Of a stretch of DNA of 64,000 nucleotides, positions 47,501 through 59,912 are shown in pieces. The notes beneath the pieces were generated by a model that saw only the letters and a program-made list of their open reading frames with translations, did not search any database and was not told the DNA's origin. Position numbers and translations under genes: made by a program. The stretch spans positions 3,489,773 through 3,553,772 of the forward strand of contig CM072160.1 of NCBI GenBank assembly GCA_036850595.1, written 5' to 3'. The stretch's first letter is position 1. Each line of letters starts with the position of its first letter. This stretch comes from Rhyacichthys aspro (lineage: Eukaryota > Chordata > Actinopteri > Gobiiformes > Rhyacichthyidae).

Positions 47501-49631
47501 GTCATTAAAGAGACTCAACAAAGACACAGAGAAAAAGATAAATATGAGAATAACCCTAATGCTATAAAGACAAAGTGCGCTTGGTGGCAATTCTAATAAC
47601 AGCTACGTCGGCTTGTGCAAAGAAACAGCACAAAAAAGGAAATCAAAGTATTGTGAATTGGGGAATTTTATGTATTTATTTATTTTTTTTAGCTTCAAGT
47701 CTTTCCTATGACTTTAAAAAAAAGTTCCACCTGTGTCCCTTTAGCATTTTTGTCATAGGGACCCAGGTGGAGCAATACATTTACAACCAACTTTGCACAA
47801 AAAATAAAAATATATCAGAAATACATCAAAAATTCATTTTAAATTCACTTTCATTGCTAAAATTGGCAAATAAGGGTTAAAAATTCAGAAAAATCATAAA
47901 TATTTGTTGTGTATGAAGAGGTACCTTAAAGCTGTTCACATCCAACAAAAACCTGTTCAAATTCAACTAAAACCTGTTAAAATTCAACTAAAACCTGTTG
48001 AAATCCAACAAAAACCTGTTCAAATTCAACTAAAACCTGTTAAAATTCAACTAAAACCTGCTGAAATCCAACTAAAACCTGTTAAAATTCAACTAAAACC
48101 TGTTGAAATCCAACTAAAACCTGTTCAAATGCAATTAAAACCTGTTCACATCCAAAATAAACCTGTCCAAGTTGATAATGGCATTCATTAAATTATTATT
48201 ATTATTATTATCTTCACAAGAACATTTTTTTTACACAAAATGAAGGGACCCCAGTCAATCACAAACACCTGTAGAGAGTGTTTACCTGAGCCGTCCCATT
48301 TGGTCTCTGTCCAGAAAGTCAAACCTCTCGTAGAGACGCTGGATGTGAGCAGCAGAGACTGAAACGCAGTGAGACATGCTTTATTTTACAATGTCATTGA
48401 GGAATCAATATTGTGTCTTAATAAAATGGAATCTAAGAGACATTTTAATTTCAGCTAACAATCAAATTCAATAATATAATCTCTACAAATGTCTCTGTGT
48501 TCCCATTTCCTCTACATTTTCAATTTGGTTTAATTTTGGTTTTGGATCTGGATGAGACTTTTAATTAACTCTATTTAAAGCCTTCTTTTTGTTATATTTA
48601 TTGTCAGTTTCCAGTGTTTTGGCTTTTACAATAACCCACTGAAGGAAATAAGTGACCTATCTCTAAGTATCATCCCTTTTACAAAATACAGGACTGTCCC
48701 TTTAAATACAAAAGAGTTTATTTTGGAGAAAGCAGAAGCAGTTCGAGGCAGAGCGGTTATCAGTCGGTGCAGCTCCGGGAGGTGAGAGATAACGCTCAAC
48801 GACTCAACACTAACTACACTCACTTAGTCCAGGTTTGAACCAGGACTGAACCAGGACTAAACCATGACCGGAGAGAAAAGGAAGAATAAACAAAGCACAG
48901 TTAAGAATCCCAGGATTAAATGACTCAACTCAGGACTAAACCAGGACTAGCCCAAGACCCAAGACTAAACTAAGATATAATGTAGTCTGTTGTAGTCCCA
49001 GTTGAACCTAGGTTTGTTCTGGAGTAAGGTCCTGGTTCGTGTTTGTTTCGTCCTAGATCTCGTCCTGGTTTAGTCCTCCTTTAAACACATTTAGTCCTAG
49101 TTCAGGACTGGTTTAATTGTGACTTAGTCCAGGTTTAATCTAGACTAAACTGGGACTAAACGTTGAGCAAACACAGGACTTAAAGAACTAAACCCAGGTC
49201 TGGTTTTGCCTGGTTTAAGTTCAGACCTACGTTAGTCTTAGTCCAGTGCTGGTTTGGGCCTAATTTAGTCAAAGTTTGATGATAGTTTAGATGTTTTTTA
49301 TGTTTTTAGTTTAGTCTTGGGTTTAATCACAGTTTAAGGTTTTTACTGGTTTTGAGTCCTGGTTTAGACCTAATCATTTAGTCCTAACAATTGAGTTTTA
49401 GTCCAGACCTTGTTTAGACCCGCTTTAGTCTTGGGTAAGTCCTGATGCTGTCCTAATGCATCACTTTTAGTTTAGTTTGGAGTTAAGTCCTGGTTCAGTC
49501 CCGGTTCAGTCCTGGTTCAGTCCCGGTTCAGTCCTGGTTCAGTCCCGGTCTCTCGTGGACTCACAGCCGGTCTGGGTCATCAGGTCTTGAGCGTTGGGGA
49601 TGTGGTCCAGGCTGGAGCTGCTGGAGCCCAT
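44554..49631 (-). CDS. chp2: Calcineurin B homologous protein 2-like EF-hand protein, 193 aa
   Basis: CHP proteins are myristoylated EF-hand cofactors that bind the cytoplasmic tail of Na+/H+ exchangers and stabilise them at the membrane. Exons in transcript order: 49565-49631, 48286-48358, 47401-47481, 46515-46636, 45782-45843, 45132-45254, 44554-44607; 582 nt, phases consistent, stop at 44554-44556. MGSSSSS fits N-myristoylation. TGFSAAHIQRLYERF, ELAVNPIGDRIMGAFF and VDFPSFVRVLAHFRP match CHP, the last being closer to CHP2 than CHP1. The third EF-hand (DQDRDGKISRAE) is canonical. The fourth (DLDRDDAISFDE) has Asp at the usual Gly position. The C-terminus SLEKVDIDHKMTIGFLS matches the family. 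Length agrees with CHP1 and CHP2 (195 and 196). The donor after 45132 is GTCTAT, a weak one. CHP1 is the alternative name. Confidence 0.9.
45877..46022 (+). mobile_element. tRNA-derived SINE in a chp2-like intron
   Basis: The tRNA-like head GGGGCCTCGGCGGCTCATAC has a B box at GGGATCGATTCC. The tail TTTCTATCACCGTCAGATAA followed by AGGCAAAAAAGGGC is the common 3' tail of fish tRNA-SINEs (ATAAAGGCAAAAA). It lies antisense to the chp2-like gene between its fourth and fifth coding exons. Confidence 0.75.
47690..48250. repeat. Dispersed repeat copy with an expanded 21-bp minisatellite
   Basis: Related to 41930-42650. Between its GAAGA and GATAATGGC blocks it carries about 240 bp (47932-48175) of CCTGTTCAAATTCAACTAAAA-type units that the other copy lacks. 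Those units are the reverse complement of the minisatellites at 22624 and 33885. In the chp2-like intron between coding exons 2 and 3. Confidence 0.65.
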
Positions 49632-51970
49632 GTTGAGGCTGTGTCTCTGTGTTCAGCTGCTGTTGACAGAGGGAGGGCTCTCTGTTTGAGTGACGCACTG
49701 CTCGACCAATCACGGCTCAGCTCACAACCGACCAATGGGCTTCTCTCACAGACTCCGCTAAATGTCCGCTCTGTTCTGTTTAATGAAGATCCAGTTTAGT
49801 CCTGGTTTGGTCCATGTTTAGTCCTGTTTTAGTCCATATTAAATTGTAATTTAGTCCTGGTTTAGCTCTGGTTAGTCCTGGTTCAGACCAAGTTAGTCCT
49901 GGAACTAGCTTGGTTATAGTTTTGTTCTGGTTTATACTTAGTTTAGCCCAGGATTAGTCCTGGATTAGTCCTGGACTAGTCCTTTATTAGTCCTGGGTTA
50001 GTTCTGGTTTTGTCCTGGGTTTTCTCCATGTTTAGACCTGATCTAGGTTCTGATCTTGGTTTGGACATAGTTTAGTCCTGGTTTAGTCCATGTTAAAATC
50101 TAATTCAGTCTTGGTTTAGCTCTGGTTAGTCCTGGTTCAGACCTAGTTTAGTTATAGTTTTGTTCTGGTTTATACTTACTTTTAGTTCCGGTTTAGTCCT
50201 GTTTTAGTCCATGTTTAGTAGATCTAGTTTGGTGCTGGATTAGTCCTGGTTTAGTCTAATTTAGTCTTGGTTTAGCTCTTCCTGGTTTAGACCTAGTTTT
50301 AGTTTCTACTTAGTTTAGTCCTGGTTTTAGTTGTGGTTTAGTCTGATTTAATCCAGATGTCATTTTTACCTAAATCCTGCTTTAGTCCTGGTTTTGAACA
50401 GATGTAGTCCTAGTTTGGACCAGCGTTTAGTCAATGTGTAATTCTTATTATTACTGGATAATCATTTCTATTTTAGTCTTTGGTTTAATCCTGGGTTAGT
50501 CTTTGGTTTAGTCTTGGATTTAGCACTCTTTTAGTCCTGGGTTTAGTCCTACTATAGCTTTATCTTGTTCAGTCCTAGTTTAGAGCTTAGTTTGTTCCTG
50601 GTTTAATCTTAGGGTCATTTAGTCCTGGGTCTAAACCTGGTGCAGGCGTAGTTCAATCCTGTTTTAGTCCTGGTTTAGAGTCGCCACAGTTAAACAGAAG
50701 ATGGTGCCATTTCCCAACTCCAAACTACAGCGCTTTTCTTATTTTGTTTGCACAACATTTTAACACTATTTATCTGTGTTTTTTTTTATAGAGTCTTTAT
50801 ATCTGTTGCTCAAATGAATAAACAAAATCAAATACATTAAAACATTCAATGTGGGATTTAAAAAAAACTTTTAGAAGCATAAAAGTTCAGTTTTTACACA
50901 AATGAATGGTGCAGCTGAGGTTAATGCTGATGGAACTAAAAGGATGTTTTTGCTTTGCTGGAAATTTGCTGGAAGTTTTCTGAAAATTATTTGTTGTGTG
51001 TAAAAGTACAAGGAGTTCCCGTTAGAGTCACGAGTCTTATCCGACCTGTTCACTGCACTGTGGTTAAATTCCTGTTTTGTTTACGCAACTATTCAGTCAT
51101 CAACAAAAGGAAACTAGGTCTAAACCAGGTCTAACCAGGTCTAAACCAGGTCTAACCAGGTCTGAACCAGGTCTAAACCAAGTCTAAACCAAATCTAAAC
51201 TAGGTCTAAAGATCAAACTAGACTAAAACAGAATAAAACCAGAGCTAAACCAGCACTAACTACGTCTTAACTTGGTCTACACCTGGACTAAAGTAGGTCT
51301 ATAGTAGGTCTGACTAGACTGTGACTAAACCAGGTCTACACCAGGATCAGACTAGGACTATTAGTGGGATACAACCAGAGCCGAACCAGGACTAAACTTG
51401 GGCCAAAACAGGACTATAAGTTTATCTAAACCTGGACTCAATTAGGTTCAAACTGGGATTAAACCAGGATTTGGACTTGGTTTAATCTTTTTCTAAACCA
51501 AGACCTAAACCTTGTCTAAACTAGGTCTAACATGTGTCTAAACCTTTACTAAACTAATAATAAACTAATAAAAGCAGACCAAACCTAATGCTAAACAAGT
51601 ACTAAACTAGACCAGGATTAACAAAGATTAACCCAGGATTGATCTTAAAACTAAACCCAGGAATAAAATGGACTAAATCAAGACTTCAAGAGACGCAAAA
51701 CTAGGACTAAACCAGAACTAAACCAGGTCTAATTCAAGACTACCGGTACGACTAAAACTGGATTAAATTCAGATTAAACCTGGGCCAATTTGGGCCAAAA
51801 CCAGGACAAATCCCTGGACTAAAGCAAGACTAAACCTGGACTAAACAAGACCTAAAACCAAGTCCAACCAGGACAACAAACAACAACAACAACAACAACA
51901 ACAAAAATATATAAAAAAAACCAACAGCATATTTAAACCAGATTAATACCAAAACTAAACCAGGATTACA
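48830..51970. repeat. 3-kb field of degenerate AGGACTAAACC-type repeat surrounding chp2-like exon 1
   Basis: Highly degenerate copies of AACCAGGACTAAACC or its reverse complement. Orientation: AACCAGGAC type at about 48830-48990, GGTTTAGTCCTGG type at about 49020-50690, then AACCAGGTCTAAACC type at about 51110-51970. A roughly 200-bp unique island (49560-49790) within it holds chp2-like exon 1 and its promoter. Similar words occur at 28222, 34760-34990 and 60640. Confidence 0.9.
49632..49740 (-). promoter_or_regulatory. chp2: Probable chp2-like promoter with two CCAAT boxes
   Basis: Just upstream of the start codon lie CCAAT pentamers at 49706-49710 and 49732-49736 (either orientation is functional) and a TGACGCA CRE/AP-1-like word at 49691-49697. 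There is no TATA box. The spacing suits a TATA-less start near 49660. Inferred from motifs only. Confidence 0.45.
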
Positions 51971-52299
51971 CAAGTATTATTGAACAGTAGGTCCTCGCTT
52001 CTTGTGCGTTTTCTCTTTCTGTTTCTCAGAACTGACCTGCAGGTGCTCACCTGAAATGAAAGTGCAGGTGTTTGTGGGCGGGGCCTAAAGTGACAGGTGA
52101 CACGTAGAACAACGGTCTAAACCAGGACTTTGAGCAACAGCTCAGTCCTGGTTTTACCCTGGTTTATCTTTGATTTGTCTTTGATTGTCTGCTTAAATGG
52201 AGCTGTGAGTCGTTTGGCAGCAGTGCAACAGTAAATTCAGAGCTACATGGACAAAATATTATGTATAATACGCAAATTAATGAGTACAATCACTCAGCA

Positions 52300-52760
52300 A
52301 CCCTTTCCTGCTTCTTTGATTTTAAAAAAAGGTAAACCAGACTAATATTTTCACCAGAAAATAATAATATGTTACATTAAATCAAAGTTTAAGCTGACCT
52401 GTAGTGATCCTGGAATTATCTCTGTCTCGTTAAACACTGCAACTTTTATTCATGTTTAATTTGCTGCCATTTCTCTATTTTTATCTTTTTTCTGTAAAAT
52501 AAGACGTATTTCCAACAGAATAACCCATTTCCTTGGTTTATTTCCTTGTTCCTTCGTTGTTGACATCAGTGTCGACCAATGGGAGCGCTCCTTTTTACCT
52601 GAAGTGAGCTGTGATTGGACAAAATCCTGCTGTGGACTGATCATTCTCATCTATTAAAATCCTTAATTATAAAGACTAGATCACGTCTTAAGGTCTCATT
52701 TTTTCACAGATGATTCCTGTTACAATAAACTTTAGGAGATTACACTGAAAAACTAAACGC
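52300..52760 (+). repeat. Dispersed repeat family, second full copy
   Basis: Same order as 28580-29110: TTTCCTGCTTCTTTGATTTT, AATATGTTACATTAAATCAA, GACCAATGGGAGCG, and the end TTTAGGAGATTACACTG. Confidence 0.75.
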
Positions 52761-52994
52761 AACAGTAAAAAAAAACAGGTAATTGACTTTTAACGTAGCC
52801 ACTCTGGAAAGTAAGCCACATTCAAGTTAGAACTCTTCATAGAGATGAAGCCCCTCCCCATTCAGATGATTGACAGATGATTGTTTTATTTGCGTCGACA
52901 GTGTTGCTCTCTTGTCCTTTGTCTCGACGCAGAGCTAACGAAGCCCAGCGCTGGACCAGAGCCACAGGAAAATGAGTGAAGACTTCCTGCTCTG

Positions 52995-53007
52995 TGACCT
53001 TTGACCT
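52995..53007 (-). promoter_or_regulatory. Perfect DR1 nuclear-receptor motif
   Basis: TGACCTTTGACCT on the plus strand is AGGTCAAAGGTCA on the minus strand, an exact direct repeat with 1-bp spacing, the site class of HNF4, PPAR/RXR and COUP-TF. It is about 3.4 kb upstream of the chp2-like start. No gene was recognised next to it, so its target is unknown. Confidence 0.5.
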
Positions 53008-53639
53008 CCATCAAACTTCATCAACAACAAAACCAAGAACAGTCACAATACATTCTTCTGATAAAGTGAGCAAACAGTCGTCCGTAACAGTACTTGTTCT
53101 TGTTTAGACCTGTTCAGACTTGGTTTGGTTGGTCTTAGACTCAGTTTAGTCCGGATTCAGTTCAGAATGAGCCCAGTTCATGTGCTTTTCTCAGAGTTTA
53201 TCAGAACAGCACCAAAATATCATTGTTCATGTGTGTATGGAAACATGAAAAAATAACAATAAAAATAGTAAAATATTAATAATTAGACTGGTCATGGTCA
53301 TGTTCTTTTATATTACATTTTAACACTGTTATTTTCTGAGCCTGTGGGCATCTACGGTAACCCTGAAGGGACATGCTGTTGTCTGTAAACAAACCTAAGA
53401 GGAATGTATCAGTGAATGATTTCACTTTCGCTGATATATTTAGAACTTGTTTATAATGGTCATAATGTACTAACCCTACTTCCAAGATTGTGTTAAAAGA
53501 AATCAGTGGCAGCCATGTTTGTTCACCAGAAGAGACTGTAAAAGCCTGCAAATTTGGACGAAAGAACATTCTGAAACAGTCTTTTTAGTGTATTTTGTAC
53601 AAATTTGACTCTGTTAGGGTCCAGTGTATTGGTCTATTT

Positions 53640-53800
53640 CTGCCCCCTCTGTCTTCATCCTGGGACAGGAACGTTTTTGGAGGTTTCTGTCCAACGGAGG
53701 GCGCTGTGTCAGTGAGATAGGTACGATTCTACAGATCTCATGTCTAAGAACCATCAAAATGAGAGGGAGAATATATATTTTTGGGCTAAAAGTGATGGAG
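53640..53800. repeat. Dispersed repeat with an inverted relative at 58370-58490
   Basis: GATTCTACAGATCTCATGTC ... ATATATATTTTTGGGCTAAA is repeated in reverse complement at 58370-58490 (TTTTAGCCCAAAAATATATA ... GACATAAGATCTC). A separate 40-bp block, GGGACATGCTG type, is shared by about 38595, 53345 and 62120. Confidence 0.5.
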
Positions 53801-56800
53801 GACTGCTTTGAATGTCAGTTTTTCCAAAATGCACAAATGCAAAGGGTGTTATTTTAAGACAACATTTACTACAGTTCAGACCTATCTGTTCCCTTTCACT
53901 TCAACCCTTCACACAATGCACCAACTAAAACCATTTACTGTAGCTCTAACAGTTTTTACAACCAATGAAAAACAATCATAATCATAACACAATGCAGTAG
54001 GGCCTTTTCCTTTAGAGGTCATGTAGTGTTTAGGTAAAAGCCAGAGGATCTTTTCAGAGGAATGTGAGGAATGGGGTTATATAATCATGCCATTGTTTCA
54101 GAGACAAATAAGAGGTGACGCTCTGGAGGTTCCCACTGTGTCTTCCACTCGTTAATGAGGCAAAAATCCAGCTGCAAAACAAAAACCATCCATGCCCACT
54201 TCAGGCACAACTCCTCTTCAGGGTAACAAAATTCTAGGGATACAGCGGGACATTTCCACCAGTAAAAATGAAGTTTTCCTTTTACTGAAATGTTCTGAAA
54301 TCTTCCAAGAACAATGGTAGAACTTATAAGTTACAGGACTAGAAACATGGAAACATGCCATATTTTGTTGTCACTCAGATGAAAGATGGATTTATAGTGT
54401 TTAATTAACCCAACTCAGCCGCTCATGTATTAGTCCATGTGAGTCTTTAGCGGATGTGTGGTTTTGGTTTTGTGGCTGTCTGTCCACAGAAATGGAAGTC
54501 GTCCAAAACCTGCAGCAGAACAGGTTTTTCAAACGGGAAACTAACAAGAACACGGTGCACCAAAAGCACTCAATCACTGCAGCTGTTTTATGAGGTTATC
54601 ATCACCTTTGTGTTTGTGCCACTGGGAATTTCCTCTGAAAGATGTGTCCACGAGCCTCGAAGAAGTCATAAAGAAGTCTTTATTAGAAATCTTAACTGTG
54701 CACTTTGTGGCTGTTTTTTTTTTTTTTTTTGTGAAAATATCTTGTGGAAGATCAGGTTTTTTTTTATGGCACCTATATCTGTGAATCAGGATCAGTCAGG
54801 GTTATTTCACCTGCTCTCGGGCCTCATCTATTTGTTTGCATGTGCAGATTAAGTCTGCTAAGTGGCTTGGAGTTGTTACTAGTCCAAGTGGCTTTACTGA
54901 TTGGTGTTATTAGGGCTACATTTATTTTGCCCAGAGTGTTGAATTTGGGAAAACAGTCAGCTTCAGTATTTGTGAAAGTGTGGAGGGAGAAGTGAAAAGA
55001 ACAGTCGGCAATAATATCATTCACATAGCATTAGCATTATTAGCTGCCTTTAGCATGAGTCAAGTCAAAAGTCAGTCTGATATCTTTCTGTTTCCAGTTT
55101 CTCTTCTGTGATCGTGCTTTTTGATTCTTGTATGTTTAGGTGTTTGTTCTTTCTGTGTTGGTGTTTTTTCTTGCTTTTTATGCTGCACAACAGGAACCTG
55201 CTCTAAACCAGTTTTAACATAACAGTTGCTTTTAATGTTTTTCTGTAAATAAATGAAATTAACATGTGAATGTCTTTTTTCATTAGTGGACATTCGCCTC
55301 AAAATGACATGTTTGTCTCTAATAATGTATGCATTGATGAAATGAAGGTGTTGTATGATTTAGAAAAAGAATGATCTGCATCTAGAGGTAAAGTTTAATG
55401 TCTGTCTTTACAAAACATTTGAACTGCAACTCACGGTAATTTTCTGTCCGACTGTAAAGGCACACACCGAGTACAGAGGTGACGGACTGAAAAATACCAA
55501 GCGTCTTCAAAATGAAAGCAATGCAGTTGGAAAACCCAGAGATTACACACATTTCTAAATCTCTGTCACATGCAAAACAGCCTTTTACATAAAGCAAGGT
55601 GTTTTTTGTTTTTTGTAGTTGTCAGCTGCAGGTTTAACTCATTTATTCTTCTAATACGCCCCAACACTGTAATATCCTCTGTGCTTTATGCACATTTTGT
55701 TATTACTACCACCTTATCCATTGCTATATTGGATTTGGATGAATGGTTTTGAGACAAAGTATAGTATAAAATTTCAGTATAAAAGAGAGCTTTGCAGCTT
55801 TGCACTGCAGCTGGATCACAAAATCCTTCTTGAACTGCTCCAAGCAAAGTATTCATGGCCTGACCGTCGGGTTTTGACCTGTAGGTGGCAGCACTGACAG
55901 TTCTGGGATTGTTTTAGGTTTGAAGATGTAGTGACCATTTTACCATCACCAACATAAACAACATGGAGCTGCTGTGAAAAAAAAAAAAAAGAGTGACTGC
56001 AGGAGACAAATGTTGCTGCACACTCACCTGGAATTGATGATGCTCAATAAATGTCATATATTTAATTAAATTTGCATTGAAGTGATGAAGTTTGATTGAT
56101 ACAAAATGTTTCAATACAGTGCACGTATTAGATCCAATAGTCTTGAAGGCGGCCCCGATTGTTTTGCGATGTCATATTTTTTAAAGTCAAACAATTGCCG
56201 TGGAAAAAGAGGGAAGGAAGCAGGGATCAGGCCGCCGCTGAGAAGTAACGTCCTGTTTTTGTTTGGCCGCTGTGAGACTTTCAGTCCAGATGATAAACTG
56301 AAAGTCCTTCTGACAATAATTAACAAAGGGAAACCCCAGAGCAGTTTCCTCCGAGAGCTGTGTTTAATCAGCCTTTTCAGCCCCGCTTTTAAACAAACTA
56401 ATGGGTTTTATCAGGCTTTAAATCAAGAGGCATTTACTTTAACATTCCCAATGAGTCAGTTTACATGCACTTGATTATCCCAGTTATGTCTGTATTTGGG
56501 ACGTTTACATGCACTCAAGGAAACCCAGCTTATATTAACTAACTATTAACAAACTATAGCATCCCGCTTTCATTACATTTCACTACTGAAAGCAAAACCT
56601 GTCCAAAACTCAATGTATTATTAACTCTTATTAACATTTACTGGGTCAAAGAGGAACATTTATTACTTGTTCACTGCTGAGTCATTGACTGTGATGTAAA
56701 GATACGACTCTAAAACTAAAGGCTGCATATGGATCATAATCTCCTCAATGTTATTCTCTGAAATATTCTCCAAATATTTATTACATTACTCTGCAGTCAC

Positions 56801-58859
56801 AGTTTCTAAGTGGAGCTGGATACTTTTGACAGTCGTGTTAGGTTTAAAGCTTGCCTTAACCTCACCCTCACAGCCTCCAACAACAACAGCCTGCTTTTAA
56901 TTTATTGAATTAACAGAACCAGTTCCCAACCACAAAATAACCAAAGTTTAGACCTTGGGCCGTATCTTGCAGCGGCGCAGGCTTCAAGGAGATAAAAACG
57001 GGGTATATTTGAGGAAATATGAAATTATTGTTGCATTATTATTATGAACATGCTCTGAAAAAATCGTATATTCCATTTTATTTCTGATATTTTCTTCTCT
57101 AAATATGTTTTGAGCCTTTTTTTTATAAAGAAAAATCCTTTACAAATAACAATAAAATTGACAAATTCCTGTTATTTGCGCCCATCACATCAAATGCTCA
57201 TTACTCAAAACAAAAATAAGCATGTGGACGCGGCTGAACAGACTCACACTGTGGAAGACTATGAACTATATTTACCTTTAATTAAAACTGCAAGTCACAA
57301 ATGACAGAGTGTTTTGTGCATTTGTTTACTGGAGTTTCCCAAAAACCTGCCTGAGCTGAGCAGGAAGTGAGTGTTTCACCTGAGAGAGCACATGAAAGGT
57401 AAACAGGAAAAGCAAGTGCTTCAGAAAAGAGGGAGGAAGGAAGGAAGGAGGAGGAAAACATGTTACCTCTTCAAATATTAATAAAGAAGCACATTTTGTT
57501 ATGAAAACATCCCTTTTCCAAGTATTAGCTGTTCTAACGTTCACTTTGTGACGAAGGCGGTAGTGTTCACTGAGGCATGTTTTTCTAAATGACGTTTATG
57601 GAAAAGCACCTTAATTGAGCTCTGACTATTTTCTGACTAAGCAGTGAATGTAAACGCACTTAAGTGTCTTCCCATAAACTCGTCGATTACAGGAGACACA
57701 AGTGACTTTATAAACAGTAACTTATAAATACTGCACACGTTTAGCTTCTGACACCATAAACCCAACTGGAATGTAGGGCGACCAGTTTGAAAGTGAAAGT
57801 ATGTGACTCAGAGTTAGACAATGAGCTTCAGTACTGGGTTTTGTGAACTAATGCAGAGTCAGTAATCAAATGTCACTTCCTGTTTTTTGCCTGTCAATGG
57901 AACCATGTAAAACACATTATTACACCAAAGCAGAAGCGTATTTACCTAAAAAGAAAAAAAGAAGTACAATAAAATAAGCCACAGGCGACAACCTACTGAG
58001 CTAACACACATCTACATGACCGCTGTAGAGTCAGCTCTTAATAATTGTGATGGACCAAAAATACATCTCTTCTAAACAGGAAGTGACCTCTTGCCACTTT
58101 TGGGAGGACACAGAAATGAAAGTCCATCCAAAACAGCACAGTCAGAACCTACATTGTTATTATTTTACTGCAGTCTTTAGATAAATGTACTTATATAAAC
58201 CCAGTGGGACTTTGAACTTTGAGTTTTGACCCTCTGAGGCTGCTGTAGTTTCAAGAGTAATCTTTAAACTGAAGCAGAGAGGAGTAGTCAGAACCATACT
58301 CAGTGATGGCTAAACATGAATGCTGCTTAAAAACAAATGTAGCAGTAAAAATGTGTTGGGCCAAAATTATATTGATATACTGTACACTTTAACTTTTAGC
58401 CCAAAAATATATATCTCGGAATTATTTTGACGGTTATTAGACATAAGATCTCACTAACACAGTACCCTCAGCTGGACAAAAACCTAAAAAAAACAAAACT
58501 CTGGTGGCTAAAAGTTTGAATTCCTGAAAAAGTCCCAGAAAATATATTTAAAAAGTTGAATTGGTGTAAACTTACTCTCTTATTGAGGCAACAACTTACA
58601 GTAATCACATATTATATAATGTATTTGGGCAAAACCAAACATCTTCTTTGTGCCATGTTGATGATGACGTTGGGTTTAAAAGTAAAAAAAAATAAAATAA
58701 AATATCAGAGTTCTTTTTCTGGGGTTTTTGAGGAACACATTATTTCCCCGTCCCCACAACAACATAAAAATCTGCCTTCTTTCTGAACCAATTGACCACA
58801 GCAAAATACTAAAACATTGCATCAAACTGAAGTTTACAGCTTACCTCAAACTTCTATCT

Positions 58860-59240
58860 CAGCGTTCAACGGGCTTTCACACCTGCGCCGTTTGATTTGC
58901 CGAAAACATGTGCCCTCCGAATCAAACTAGACCATGGTTTATTTAGAGTGAAAGTGCATATTATGATATTTCAGATTAAATACAGGACGTGACCGACAAT
59001 AAGACACAAGAAGAAGAGCGAACAGAGGCAGGATGAAGTGGAAAAATAGTTACAGGACTCACTGATTATGTTGTTTTATATTTTGTATGGCTCTATTTTT
59101 ACAGCTAATGCCATTTTCTATTTACCAAGCATAGTAGACAGATGCTGGAATAGAAACTTTAGCATTAGCATTTTCCGCCGCCATTGAAAGATCATTTTAT
59201 CCAGAAGTGGTATCTCGAGAGCTTAAACAGTGTGTCTCAT
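58860..59240. repeat. Dispersed repeat, copy 2 (related to 5090-5700)
   Basis: Shares GAAGAAGAGCGAACAGA and TTTTGTATGGCTCT with the copy at 5090-5700, in the same order and orientation. Confidence 0.45.
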
Positions 59241-59509
59241 ACATGTTGGTATTTCATATTATGGCTGTTCATTAAACTGTAAATGATTGATTGTGGGAGG
59301 CCTTTGTGTTGTGGTTTATTTAGAGATTGGAGATGAACAGGAAGAGGAAATGAGCGACAGGAAATGGATGGTTTCCTTCAGGACTTTTTATAGACACAGG
59401 AACAGTGAAAGCATTTATGGATGAAAACTTGACACACCAACCACAGCTAATACTTACTCATGTTACTGTTGCATTTAGTTTGAAAGTTGAATCACCTAAA
59501 GCTATTGTA

Positions 59510-59912
59510 AAAAAAAATGTCACCTTAAGACGTGATCTAGTCTTTATAATGAAGGATTTTAATAGATGAGAATGATCAGTCCACAGCAGGATTTTGTCCA
59601 ATCACAGCTCACTTCAGGTAAAAAGGAGCGCTCCCATTGGTCGACACTGATGTCAACAATGAAGGAACAAGGAAATAAACCAAGGAAATGGGTTATTCTG
59701 TTGAAAATATGTCTTATTTTACAGAGAAACAGCTCAAAAACTTTAAAAATAGTGAAGCTAATTGAACATGGACAACAGTAAACTCCAAAGATAAAAGTTT
59801 CAGCTCTAAACTTTGATTTAATGTAACGTATTAGTATTTTGTGGTGAAAAATTAGTCTGTTTTTTACCTTTTTAAATAAAAGAAGCAGGAAAGGTTACTA
59901 CGCTCCTGTTAA
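59510..59912 (-). repeat. Dispersed repeat family, inverted copy
   Basis: Reverse complement of the family at 28580 and 52300: it starts CCTTAAGACGTGATCTAGTC and ends AGAAGCAGGAAAGGTTACTA. A further partial copy in forward orientation is at 63480-63660. Confidence 0.75.

Noticed and set aside
47904..48191. Open frame reading KPVQIQLKPVKIQL-type repeats
   Set aside because: Again a 21-bp minisatellite, inside a chp2-like intron and on the opposite strand to the gene.
54454..54852. 132-codon open frame near 54.5 kb
   Set aside because: Composition and residues look random, with a poly-Phe stretch from a T run and no family similarity.
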